DNA of 64,000 bases from Aurelia coerulea (Eukaryota > Cnidaria > Scyphozoa > Semaeostomeae > Ulmaridae), in the NCBI GenBank assembly GCA_039566865.1, contig CM076954.1:6456001-6520000 (forward strand). The letters run 5' to 3'. The position numbers and the translations under genes are program-made. This document shows, in pieces, positions 21,810-33,927 of this stretch (the stretch's first letter is position 1; every line of letters starts with the position of its first letter). The notes beneath the pieces were generated by a model that was not told the origin of the DNA, made no database searches, and worked only from the letters and a program-made list of their open reading frames with translations.

Positions 21810-22897
21810 GTCGAAAGATAGATATTTTTCTATGGATATCCGCACAAAACGTAAAATCGATATGAGGAGCTTTAAAAATAGTATTTCAAATGGCCAATAT
21901 ATTTTTCATGTTTAAAACAAGATGTACATTTCTTCCGTTTGTTATTTTATTCTTACGCGCATTGAATCCAACATTTCAAATCTATTTCATGTACCTGCTA
22001 CACCGAGGACGAAACGAAAGCCATTTCTTGCACCAAAAGCAAGGCACACTATTGATAAATTTATAAGAGGTTTTGGCTAATGTAATTGCCGATTCCCATT
22101 CTTACGATCTCGTAACGGTGAGAGCAGAGTTGGATAAAGTATTGGGAGCAAGGGTTTGGTTTGGTTATCGAAGAGGACATCACCAAATCGTTTGTTCTGG
22201 CCACGTTGGATGTTACAGCTCTTGCCATTCTTGAGCATCTAATTTATAACGACGGTGCGGTGTTTTGTTAGGCCCGTAAAGTTCACTTTTCCTGTTGTTC
22301 ATCCTAGCCCTCAGCATTAATTCTTTGATGTATCTATGTTAATTCAAAACTGAAAAAAACTCCAGACACTGCACTAAATTTGACATCTTTTGAAGAGTTT
22401 TGGAGATACTTAAACACACAGAATAAGACCTTCGAAGCAAAGTATCTATTCTCCATGTGCATACGTTTCAGCCATTGCTGAGATCTTTACTATGGCAAGC
22501 CACAGTGAGGTCAATGAGGTCAAATTCAAAACGTTGGCATTTCTCCAAATTTTGAAACAATTTGTAGCGACGATGATTAACTTTGTATTAGAGTATTGGG
22601 AACAGGTCTGCGAAGAAATGTTTTGAAAATCTTCACGCTCCTTCTGTCGATTTATATTTTGGTGAAGGGTGGTAAAATGGTCCAAAAGCGGCCTAAAATC
22701 TAAAAAAGTGGCCTAAAATGTGACATTTCAAATTTCCCGGTTGGTTGTCGGTTCCATTTGACTGGTTTAGGGCGTGTCACGTGTCAATTTTGTCAGCCAG
22801 TAAGGATTTAGTGCCTATCTTCGTTTTGTAAGTCGTGCTAATGGTGGTTTCATTGAGGTATATTGTCCCTTAGGACCAGCGAGAAGATTTCATCATT

Positions 22898-24628
22898 ATG
22901 ATGCCGGTTGAAATAAATCGATGGCGAGCAACATTAGGATGTTTCCGTATATCTATTCAAAAATCCTCTCTCCTGAGCAAAACCCTTCGGCCATTTTCGA
23001 TTCTTTTTCAAGTCGTTAAGCTTTATTGGTTTTGTTGTTGCTTTAATGCGACTTCGATCCTTGTTCTACCCCTTACATTAATGCAACAATTCTGTGTGAT
23101 GTACTCTTCTGTGGATACACAGTCAGGTTTCTTGCCCCGGTTCGCCCGCGTGCATCTCTTTGTGAACATTGTAATATACACGACTGTTGAACTTTTCAAG
23201 GGAACCCCACCCTTTGTCATTAATCAACTTCGATACAATAATTTTGCACTCAGGAAATTTCTTTTCCTGTATGCATATTTTTACATCGGATGCATAACCT
23301 GTGTCACACTTCACACTCAATGGTTGGTTTTCAGCACAATTATGCTGAGTGGCGACGTAGAAACTAATCCTGATCCAGAAACACTTGATTTTTGCTGTTG
23401 GAACTTAAATAGTATTTCTGCGCATGACTTCTTACGAGTTTCTCTTATCGAAGCATATAACTCGGTGTATAACTATGACTTAATTGGGATTGTAGAAACA
23501 CATCTTGACAACCACAACGCCGACGAAGAAAGGTTAGCACTCAATGGCTACTCGTTTATTAAAGAGAACCATCCACAAAATGTGAAGAGAGGTGGTGTTG
23601 GGCTGTACATCAAGGATTCCCTTCCATCAAAAAGACGGTCTGACCTAGTGACCCTCCCTGAGTGTATTGTGTATGAGATCCAAGTAAATAGGAAAAAATA
23701 CTTTTTCGCTGTAATCTATAGAAGCCCAAGTCAGGACCAGAGTGAATTTGATAACTTCACAATTAATTTTGAACTGATGCTATCAAAAATGCATGCTGAA
23801 AATCCTTTTTGCGTTATCATTACCGGTGATTTCAACTGTCGATCAGCTCAGTGGTGGAAAGATGATATTGAAAATAATGAAGGAAAGTATTTTGAGTCGT
23901 TAACAACTGATCTAGGCCTTCATCAGTTGATCTCAGAATCAACGCATTTCATGGGTGATTCTAGATCCTGTATTGACTTGATCTTTACTGATCAGCCTAA
24001 CCTCGTTATCGAATCTGGTGTTCATCCGTCACTACACCAACTATGTCATCACCAAATAGCTTATGGAAAATTATCTGTTTCAAATGTAAAACTACCCCCC
24101 TACAAACGCAGGATTTGGTATTATGACAAGGCCGATTTTGTCGCCATCACGAAAAGCATTGAAATGTTTCATTGGCAAGAGCACCTTGAAAACATGACAT
24201 GCCCTAATCAACAAGTTGAACTTCTCAACGAAGTCTTGCTAAACATTTATACCAATTTTATACCCAACAAAGTTAAAACGATTAGACCTCAGGAAGCACC
24301 TTGGATAACCCAGAATGTTAAAAATTTTCTGAGGAAAAAGAATCATGCTTATAGAAATTTCGTGAGTAGGGGCCAGCCAAATGACAAACTAGAAGGAATA
24401 CAGAAAATGATATCCAAGGGTAAGAAACTGATTGAGGATGCCAAACGAAATTACCTCCTTAAGGCAGGAAATACCTTAGCAAACCCCGGGACCTCTTGTA
24501 AAACATATTGGTCCCTAATCAACACCGTCCTAAACAAGGCCAAGATTCCAATAATACCACTTCTTCTTGAGAACGGGTTGTTTATAACGGACTTTACTGA
24601 AAAGGCACAGTTATTTAATGACTATTGA
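22898..24628 (+). pseudogene. LINE alpha ORF2 part 1: hydrophobic leader, 2A-like motif, APE endonuclease
   Basis: ATG at 22898 opens a 576-codon frame. Residues 1-148 are rich in hydrophobic segments (LVLPLTLMQQF; FLFLYAYFYIGCITCV; WLVFSTIML), like a signal or membrane leader. Residues 150-160 read LSGDVETNPDP, the ribosome-skipping 2A consensus (DxExNPGP) with the critical Gly changed to Asp (GAT codon at 23372). From residue 162 an APE endonuclease follows: CCWNLNSIS, IVETHL, GGVGLYIKDS, AVIYRSPSQD, ITGDFNCRSAQWW, SCIDLIFTDQPN and a SLHQLCHHQIAY motif where an active enzyme has SD-H. The rest is the EN-RT linker (PWITQNVKNFLRKKNHAYR; KTYWSLINTVLN). A stop at 24626 breaks the ORF before the RT. 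Confidence 0.85.
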
Positions 24629-24689
24629 CTAATGACTAGTGTACGACGATTGACATAGGTAGTGAACTTCGAAAGATGCTCTAGCACCT

Positions 24690-27600
24690 TCTTCTCTAAT
24701 AAGTGATTTTCCCATCTCTGATGAAAAGATTCTGAACATCATTAGGCCACTTAATCCTAATAAAGCACATGGCTGGGATGAAATATCTGTCAGAATGATA
24801 AAATTAGGTGATGCTGCGTTGGTTATTCCACTTAAAATAATATTCAAAAACTGCTTGAGACGTGGTGTATTTCCCGAAATTTGGAAATTTGCAAATGTAG
24901 TGCGAGTTCATAAGAAAAATGAAAAAAATGTCAAGGGGAACTAACGCCCAATTTCTCTTCTACCAATTTTTGGGAAAGTACTGGAAAAGCTTATGTACGA
25001 CATTTTGTACTCGCATCTTGTTACAAATGAATTACTTAACCCGAATCAGTCTGGTTTTCGTCCCGGTGATTCTACAGTTAATCAATTAATTTCCATAACG
25101 CATACGATCTTCAAGGCATTTGACTGCAACCCCCCACTTGATGTTCGTTCCGTGTATCTTGACATTTCTAAAGCAATCGACACAGTGTGGCATGACGGCT
25201 CAATTTATAAACTAAAACGATGCGGCGTCTCAGGCGAACTTCTTTCCCTTATAAAAGTTTCCTCAAGGATCGAAAACAGCGGACCTTCCTGAATGGACAG
25301 AGTTCAAATTGGGGAGATATTTCAGCAGGAGTGCCTCAGGGCTCTATTTTAGGACCCTTGTTTTTCCTTGTATATATAAACGATCTAAATGCAGGCTTAA
25401 AGTGCAATGTTAAGCTTTTTGCTGATGATACTTCATTGTTTACCGTAGTAGAAGACTCAAATATAGCTGCCACTGACATGAACCATGACTTAGAATTGAT
25501 AAGAAAATGGGCCTATGATTGGAAGATGTCATTTAATCCAGATCCACAAAAACAAGCTGTGGAATTGGTATTTTCTAAGAAAAAATTGAAATTCACCATC
25601 CAGTAATTCGTTTTAATAACATACCGGTGATAAAAGTAGAAGAACATAAACATTTAGGAATTATCCTGGACTCAAAGCTTTCTTTTTTCGCTCATATCAA
25701 AGCAGCTATATCTAAAACAAGAAAGGGCATTGGTCTGCTGAAATATCTCTCCAAGTATCTGCCCAGACATACTCTTAACGAATTATTTAAGCTCTATGTG
25801 CGACCCCACCAAGATAGGCACTAAATCCTTACTGGCTAACAAAATTGACACGTAACACGCTCTAAACCAATCAAATGGAGCCAGAAACCAACCGGGAAAT
25901 TTGAAATCTCAAATTTAGGCCCTTTTTGGACGATTTACCACCCTTCGCCAAAATATCATAGGATACAAGAGAAATGAATATTTTCAAAAAATTTCTTCAC
26001 AGACCTATTCCCAATGCCATAATGCATAGTCAATCAAGGGTGCTACGAATTATTTCAAAATTTGAAGAAATGCCAAAACTTTTAATTCGACCTCATTGTC
26101 ACTGTAGTTTGTCATAGTAAACAGCTGATTGATGACTGAAACGCATACTCATGGAGATTAAATATTTTGATTCGAAGGTATCCTTCTGTGTGTTGAAGTA
26201 TCTTCAAAACTTCTTCAAAAGATGCCAAATTTAGAGCACTATCTGGATCTTTTTTCAGTTTGAAACTGACATTAATACCTCCGGAGATATTCAAGATTCA
26301 ATGCTGAGGGTAGAATGAACAACGGGAAAAGTTGTACTGTACGGGCCTAAAAAACCAAACCGTCGTTATAAATAAGAGGCGAATTAAAAGGTACTGACAT
26401 TTGTATCTTGCAAAAAAGGACAATTAATCAAAATCATGAAGCAGCACAAATGATAAACATACTTTAACTGGTTTTGATATCAAAATTCCACTTTTTGAAC
26501 CGCATTCTACTGCCAGTTTCTCCAACAAATCGTTCGCATTTCTTCTTCCAACAACATAGTCAAAAAGGTCCCCCAACAAAAGGAGCGCGAAAGCGTCAAT
26601 ATTCAGCCACATATATGCCAGCCATCGACATATAACATACGATTCCAATGAACTTTGAATAACTAACAAATATATTTACTCTCCACTTTCCAGAATGGCA
26701 AGAACTGCAACATCGAACGTGGTCAGAACGAACGATTTGGTGATGTCCTCCTCGATAACACTTGTCCTCATGCCTTTATCCTATTCTGCAGTCATTTTTG
26801 CGAGATTATGAGTGGTAATCGACAATTATATCAGCCAAAAACCTCGTATAGATTTATGAATGGCGGTCCTTGCTTTCAGCAGCGCAAAAGAAATGGCTGT
26901 CGTTTCTCTTCTTACCGTACAGTACATGAAATAAGTATGAAATGCTGATGTACGTAAGAAAGAATATAATAGCAACAAACGGAAGAAATGTACATTTTGT
27001 TTTTAATGTGAAAAAATAGATTGACCATTTCGACAAAATAACATTTGAAATACTATTTTTAAAGCTCTTTCATATCAATTTCACATTCTGTGGGGATGTT
27101 GTGGAAAAATATCTATCTTTGGGCTACTTGCATCAGAGCAGAGGTCATCCATTAGAAAATCACCCTTTTATGTCAAGCAACACAGCAGCAGCGATCAAAG
27201 CTGGACATTTGTATCGCACTTGTAGACTCTTGGAAGCATGCACATATTTTTCGTAAGATGGCAAAGCTTTATGTCAGTGCATGTATCTTTTTATAAGAAA
27301 CAGCTCACAAGAAACAGTAGGTTCAATTTTGCGAAAGTTAAGAAGCAACCCTACCTGAATTTAAAAAGCTAAGGAACTTTTATAATTTGCAGTTATAATT
27401 TTCCCAGCGCATCAAAAAATGTTTTGGCACTATACAGTTATAAGGTTATAGCAAATATTTGGACATTACTTTGAGTGCGAATTATGTTATTTACTTGTTT
27501 TGAGATCTTACTAAGTAATTTGGAAGCCCTCTTGACAAGGCTAAATTAACTCTACACTTCTGGCACTAGACATCTTTTGGTTAAAACTTTAACACTTTTG

Positions 27601-30600
27601 GTAGAAAAATTGCCCAAATATTTAATAAATTGCCTGCCACTCTGGGATCTCCTGTGTCTTTGCAACACTTTATAACAATTTTAAAGCTATGTTAATGCAT
27701 TCATGCCACCATCTAGATCATGCAAGTATAATTCTGACCAAAAAGAACCAAAATGAAAAATGAAAACATTCGGGAGTATTAAAGATTTTAATTATTCTAG
27801 GCCACTTGAATGGCATGAAGCTCGTTTCAAGAGATTGAACTCTGAGATCATCAAAAATTAAAATGATATTCCTTGCCTGATCTAGATCATGGCATGAATG
27901 CATAAGATTTGCTTAAATTCTTTCAATGACACAGGAGATCACAGAGACCTCCCTAGACTTGCCCCAAGATCACAGAGACCTCCCTAGACATCTCTTCCGT
28001 CCGTATACCGTTCCCTGTACAGTAGTTCCTGGATCCGCCATTTCCTGGATCCGCCATTCCAATGTTATAGACTTGGGCCAAGTCTAAGACCTCCCTTTAG
28101 TGCCAGAAGTGTAGAGTTAATTTAGCCTTGTCAAGAGGGCTCCCAAATTACTTAGTAAGATCTCAAAACAAGTAAATAACATAATTCACACTCGAAATAA
28201 TGTCCAAATAGTTGCTATAACCTTATAACTGTATATTGCAAAAACATTTTTTAATGCGCTGGGATAATTAAAACTGCAAATTACAAAGGTTCCTCAGCTT
28301 TTTAAATTCAGGTAGGGTTGCTTCTTAACTTTCGAAAAACATGCACTGACTTAAAGCTTTGCCATCTTACGAAAAATACGTGCATGTTTCCATGAGTCTA
28401 CAAGTGCGATATAAATGTCCAGCTTTGGTCGCTGCTGCTGTGTTGCTTGACCATAAAAGGGTGATTTTCTAATGGATGACCTTTGCTCTGATGCAAGTAG
28501 CCCAAAGATAGATATTTTTCTACAACATCCCCACAGAATGTGAAATTGATATGAAAGAGCTTTAAAAATAGTATTTCAAATGTTATTTTGTCGAAATGGT
28601 CAATCTATTTTTTCACATTAAAAACAAAATGTACATTTCTTCCGTTTGTTGCTATTATATTCTTTCTTACGTACATTAGCATTTCATACTTATTTCATGT
28701 ACTGTACGGTAAGAAGAGAAACGACAGCCATTTCTTTTGCGCTGCTGAAAGCAAGGACCGCCATTCATAAATTTATACGAGGTTTTTGGCTGATGTAATT
28801 GTCGATTACCACTCATAATCTCGCAAAAATGACAGCAGAATAGGATAAAAGCACGAGGACAAGTGTTATCGAGGAGGACATCACCAAATCGTTCGTTCTG
28901 ACCACGTTCGATATTGCAGTTCTTGCCATTCTGGAAAGTGGAGAGTAAATATATTTGTTATTTGTTCAAAGTTCATTGGAATCGTATGTTATTTGTCGAT
29001 GGCTGGCATATATGTGGCTGAACATTGACGCTTTCGCGCTCCTTTTGTTGGGGGACCTTGTTGACAATGTTGTTGGAAGAAGAAATGTGAACGATTTGTT
29101 GGAGAAACTGACAGTAGAATGCGGTTTAAAAAGTGGAATTTTGCTATCAAAACCAGTTAAAGTGCGTTTATCATTTGTGCTGCTTCACGATTTTGATTAA
29201 TTGTCCTTTTTTGCAAGATACAAATGTAAGTACCTTTTAATTCGCCTCTTATTTATAACGACGGTTTGGTTTTTTAGGCCCGTACAGTACAACTTTTCCC
29301 GTTGTTCATTCTACCCTCAGCATTGAATCTTGAATATCTCCGGAGGTATTAATGTCAGTTTCAAACTGAAAAAAGATCCAGATAGTGCTCTAAATTTGAC
29401 ATCTTTTGAAGAAGTTTTGAAGATACTTCAACACACAGAAGGATATCTTCGAATCAAAATATTTAGTCTTCATGAGTATGCGTTTCAGTCATCAACCAGC
29501 TGTTTACTATGACAAACTACAGAGACAATAGGGTCGAATTAAAAGTTTTTGCATTTCTTCAAATTTTGAAATAATTCGTAGCGCCCTTGATTAGGGCATT
29601 GGGAATAGGTCTGTGGAGAAATTTTTTGAAAATATTCATTTCCCTTGTATCCTATGATATTTTGGCGAAGGGTGGCAAATCGTCCAAAAAGGGCCTAAAT
29701 TTGAGATTTCAAATTTCCCGGTTGGTTTCTGGCTCCATTTGATTGGTTTAAAGCGTGTCACGTGTCAATTTTGTTAGCCAGTAAGGATTTAGTGCCTATC
29801 TTGACCCCACCTAGATTACGGAGATGTTATCTACCATATTCCGGCTAAAGTATGTGAATTCAGCGGCAATACCATATTACCAAATTTAATGGAAAAGTTA
29901 GAGTCCGTCCAATATTCTGCAGCTCTAGCCGTTACAGGGGCATGGAGAGGAACATCGCGGGAAAAGCTGTACGCAGAGCTCGGTTGGGAGTCACTAAGTT
30001 CCCGAAGGTGGAGTAGACGCCTCACTTTGTTTTGCAAAATCATGAATAGCCTATCCCCCGCATATACAACGGATCCGATCCCGCAACTTCAACAGTCGCA
30101 ATATTCTCTTCGCAGACAGGATGTCATTGGGCAAATTCGGGCAAGGACTGAGAGATTTCAATCTACCTTCTATCTCAATTGCTTGTCTGAATGGAATGAT
30201 CTATGTGCAGAGATTAGACTTGCACCAACCATTGCTATTTTTAAAAAAAGGCTACTGTCCATAATTCGCCCCCCTGCTAAATCTGTCTTTGGGATTCACG
30301 ATCCAGTAGGACTATCCTATCTTACTCAACTTAGGGTTGGTCTTAGCAAATTGAACTTTCACAAGTTCAAGCATAATTTTAGAGATAAGCTCAACCCAAT
30401 GTGCCCTACGAACGACGGTATAGAGAATACGGAACACTTCTTGTTGCTTTGCCCTTCCTTTGAGGTTCAACGCCGAAATCTTCTCGTTCGAGTCTTAGCA
30501 TCACTACGACCACTTGGATATGTTAATATTCCAAACGAGGTCTTAACGCAACTTTTATTATATGGCGACAAAGACCTTCCCAATGACGTTAACAAAAATA

Positions 30601-30650
30601 TTCTCAAATTGACTCTAGAATTCATCAAAATAACTGGTCGATTCGATTAG
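24690..30650 (+). pseudogene. LINE alpha ORF2 part 2: reverse transcriptase and zinc-knuckle C-terminus, split by element C
   Basis: The frame resumes at FPISDEKILNIIRPLNPNKA. The NYRPIS motif has a stop instead of Tyr (near 24943). Then come FGKVLEKLMYD, NQSGFRPGDSTVNQLI, motif A LDISKAIDTVWH (Phe to Ile), a frame break near 25260, GVPQGSILGPLFFLVYIND, the catalytic FADDT near 25420 and HKHLGIILDSKLSF. At 25810 element C interrupts YVRPH; on the far side LDYGDVIYHIPA continues in frame once C and one 9-bp copy are removed. The C-terminus (29889-30650) includes W-N-D and C-P-x-N-D-G-I-E-N-T-E-H-F-L-L-L-C-P, a C2HC-like knuckle, and ends at 30650. Confidence 0.9.
25811..29802. mobile_element. 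Palindromic Mutator-type foldback element C, 4.0 kb
   Basis: It has the same termini as B (AAGATAGGCACTAAATCC and inverse). The exact 9-bp duplication GACCCCACC lies at 25802-25810 and 29803-29811, in the RT of LINE alpha. Arms of about 1.8 kb face each other around a loop near 27640-28090 that contains two tandem GATCACAGAGACCTCCCTAG copies and two CCTGGATCCGCCATT copies. A 60-codon frame is identical in both arms (26854-27036 minus, 28588-28770 plus). Both arms contain a degraded TACACTC-family MITE, so this MITE predates the palindrome or was copied between arms. Confidence 0.9.
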
Positions 30651-31156
30651 GACCGCATCATATCTAGTCATACCTCATCCAACCACCAAGTCCTCGGGTA
30701 AAGTGTCTTGTATGTAAAGTACCGTATGGTTGATTTATTTCTTAGCAGAAATTACATGTATCTTTATGTAATGGGTGGGTCGGGGGGTGTGTTGCCTGCT
30801 CAGGGAGTCGTGGCGCGGGGGTCACACATCCAATTCGTCTAATTCTAACTTCAAATCCTCGACTGAGGCCTGGACAAAATTTTCGTTTAAGCCTCTTTGA
30901 CACGTCGTTTAAATCTCTATGAAATTGTGCGAATCGGTTGGGTGGCTCTTGGGGTGCGGTTTTGCGGGCGGGTGGTACATCTTTCCTGATTCACCCAGTA
31001 GTTTTTATTTCTTTCTATATTAGTTACCGCGGGGTTGTCATAGTCTATTGCTCCCCGTGGTATTATCGTCCTTGTAGTGTTTCATAGAGTAATTAGTAGG
31101 TAGCGTCATAAGTAATTCGTCTTGTAAAAAGTTTATAATGGTATATATAAAAAAAA
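30651..31156 (+). other. LINE alpha 3' UTR
   Basis: G-rich stretches (30769-30815 and 30935-30972, with GGGTGGGTCGGGGGG-like tracts) precede TATATATAAAAAAAAA at 31143-31158. G-rich 3' UTRs followed by an A-run are frequent in LINEs. The element ends here because the AACACATT duplication and LINE beta follow. Confidence 0.65.
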
Positions 31157-31570
31157 AACACATTCTTCTTTCAAAGCTGTTTCGGAGAATGATGTAACAA
31201 AAGTGAAGACTTCGCTTGGCTCTGGTTGTGATGGTATCGCAAACTTTTTTTATAAAGATTGCTTTGCCATTAATCTCCGGATCATAATGCGATCTTTTAA
31301 TGTCTTTGTTCTCTGGAAAATTTCCCACACATTGGAAAATAGCGCGTGTTGCTCCAATTTACAAGAGCGGAGCGAGAGATGATTGTTCTAACTATAGACC
31401 GATTTCTGTGTTGCCTGTATGGTCTCGTGCATTCGAAAAAGTAGCATATGATCAACTGTATGACTTGTTAGATATCAAAAGGCTCATATACAAGCATCAG
31501 TCTGGCTTTCGATCTTTACACTCAGCCGTCACCAGCCTTATGGCTGGCACAAATGACTGGTATTTGAATA
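31157..31570 (+). pseudogene. LINE beta segment 3: RT N-terminal half
   Basis: In frame with segment 2 it reads SSFKAVSENDVTKVKTSLGS, then GCDGIANFFYKDC. After a break near 31250 come KIARVAPIYKSGARDDCSNY, RPISVLPVWSRAFEKVAYDQ, HQSGFRSLHSAVTSLM and NDWYLNI. These are RT motifs 0-2 of a CR1-like LINE. It ends abruptly at 31570 where a mariner-type terminus (TACCGGGTGAGCC) begins, so the catalytic part of beta is missing from this window. Confidence 0.8.
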
Positions 31571-32227
31571 TACCGGGTGAGCCAGAAAAAGTTCCCACTT
31601 TCGAAAATTCGTAGCACCACGAGTACTTCATGGATTTCAATGATTCAAATTCTACTTAAAAACCAGAAGATCAAAGTATTTTTGTGATTTTTCTCGTCTT
31701 CTTATGAGCACTGTAAATATAGGTAAATTCAACTTTATAAAAATTTCATGTTGTCAAAATGACTGAAAAAGGACCTAAAACACTTGATCAAATCGTAGGG
31801 ACTCTCCTCACACAGAACGATACACACGGGCGTTTCACATCTCCCAAGAGTAATGAGACAGATTCTCAAACCGATACTAAAGATTTTCAATCCCATGGCA
31901 ATAAATCTGCAGATGATATCTCTCACCCATGAGAAAATATCTAGGCAGGTATAGTTTGCAGATTAAAACTAGAATACGTACAGGGTGTCCCAAAAAATGG
32001 TGCCCCGTTTGACTGAAGATTACGATAAAACGGCAAAAGATGCTCGCCAAACTTTTGCATGATGGTGCTTTTCAGATGTTCAATTAAAGTTTGCCACCAT
32101 CCCCGTAAAAATCCGTTGAAATATGATGGAGCTATGACCTTCAGAAGACCAAATTTGCCTGATGACTGAAACCAGCGGTCGGCCATTTTGTCTTACTATT
32201 TTGCAGTGATAAATATCTGGTTGATTC
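31571..32227. mobile_element. Two mariner/Tc1-type terminal fragments
   Basis: TACCGGGTGAGCCAGAAAAA at 31571 and TACAGGGTGTCCCAAAAAA at 31979 are variants of the terminus of element H (40138). Neither has its opposite end nearby, and no transposase is visible. The second is followed after about 250 bases by the truncated start of LINE delta. TTTTGATTT-rich spacer between them shows nothing else. Confidence 0.5.
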
Positions 32228-33927
32228 AATGCCATCCTTTGAAATAACCTCAAGTCTTACAAACTTGCCCAACTTAGGTGATTACCATATTGATGAACAT
32301 TTACCTTCTAATGTCAACTCAAGTTATCATACTCTCCAGGACTTATCTACTCTTAGTGCCTCTGATAATGATTTTTCTCCATTTCATATGAATACAAGAA
32401 GTCTTTCACATCATTTTGATGAACTTATTTCAACTCTTAATTAATTTTGATGTTATTGGTTTGTCTGAAACTTGGAATTCTATCCAGAATCCTATAAAAA
32501 CAAATGTTAAAATTCCTGGTTACAATTACTTTCCATATGAATCCCAGATTCAGAACGGCGGCGTTGCACTGTATGTGAAAACGGGCCTTACTCCAACTCC
32601 TAGACCAGACCTTAGCAAAGATAATCCCGATTTTGAGTCAGTTTGGGTTGAAATTGAGAACAAAAATGGTAAAAATTATCTGTTGTGTTGTGCCTATCGT
32701 CATCCTAACTCAGCTATTGATACTATTAGTGATTATTTGTAAGAAGTTTTGTCCAATTCAGCTGTATCTAATAAACAAATTTTTATTCTTGGTGAATTTA
32801 ATATTGACCTTCTGAATTATAACTCTAACACACCTACTACAAATTTTGTTAATTTCCTCTTTTCAAAATAATTTCTTCCATACACCATCCATCCTTATAG
32901 GGTATCAGGAAACACTTCTACTCTTATTGACAATATCTTTTCAAACATTATTATGACCAAAATAACAGACCATTTCCCTCAGTTTTCGATTTTCAAGCAT
33001 GCAGGTATCATCTTAGTATCACCTATAAAAATTTATTTATCTTATTTTCCACATGATTTCTCCAACCTCAATGAAGAAAACCTCCAGAATGATTTTGCAA
33101 ATCTTGACCTCAACTACTTGACTGACAATGCTTTAGATGTAAATGCAAAATACAATAGATTCTTATCCAGTCTTGATGAATTAGTTAAATCTCATGCTCC
33201 ACTAAAAAAACATTCAAAGAGAGATATAAAATTCAGAAATAAACCGTGGATTAATGGTAAAATACAAAAAATGATGCGCATTAGGGATAATCTGCTTGGA
33301 AAGTTAAAAAAGAATAATAACCAGTCTCTTGCAGATCTTTACAAAAAGTTGAGGAATCGGGTTTCAGAATCCTTGAGAGAAAGTAAGGCCAGTTATTTCT
33401 ACAACTATTTAAAAAAAAGTAATAACATGAAACAATTATGGTCTGGAAGTAAATCAGTTATAAGTATTCGGAAATCAAGTAATGTTAATGTTATAAGTAA
33501 GCTCGAAGACTCGAATGGTAATGTTACATCGGATCCAGCTGTTATTGCAAGCATCTTTAACAAGTACTTTATCAATGTCTCTCATGACATCACTAAAAAT
33601 ATACCAAGATCTAAAAAATCACCTATGGATTTCATGGGTGACAGAGTAGGAAATTCTTTTTTCACTGCACCATCAACTGCTTTTGAAATATCTGATATAA
33701 TCTCTCTTCTAAAACCTGGAAAGTCTCTTGGACCAAACAGTATACCAATGAAAATTCTAACATGTCTCTCCCCATTGATATCCTCTCCACTTTCTCACAT
33801 TATAAATGAATCATTTCAATCTGGGATATTCCCAGACAAAATGAAGTTAGCTAAAGTAATTCCACTTTTTGAAAAAGGTTGTCCACAAATTGCAGCCAAT
33901 TACAGACCAATTTCTCTTCTCTCGGTC

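Larger units (their letters stand above)
19493..22821. mobile_element. Palindromic Mutator-type foldback element B, 3.3 kb
   Basis: The termini are AAGATAGGCACTAAATCC and the exact inverse. A 9-bp duplication CGTTTTGTA flanks it (19484-19492 and 22822-22830). Arms of about 1.5 kb face each other around a loop near 20970-21250 that contains ACTTCTTGAA repeats. The arms differ by several percent: a 79-codon mirrored frame has 7 changes. Two later MITEs sit asymmetrically, a hAT type in the left arm (20715) and a TA type in the right arm (21418). Nine-base duplications and kilobase-long inverted repeats are typical of MULEs; no transposase is encoded. Confidence 0.85.
17473..31156 (+). mobile_element. 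LINE alpha: probably full-length APE-type LINE carrying two foldback insertions
   Basis: An 8-bp duplication AACACATT flanks the element (17465-17472 and 31157-31164), and a short A-run precedes the right copy. Removing alpha joins LINE beta codons V-T-H to S-S-F-K-A-V in frame. Without elements B and C and their duplications alpha is about 6.3 kb: 5' UTR, ORF1 (17661-18470), a long G-rich spacer, ORF2 (22898-30650, split by C) and a G-rich 3' UTR. RT motifs fit the CR1/L2/jockey group. A few frame breaks show it is inactive but younger than beta. Confidence 0.9.
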
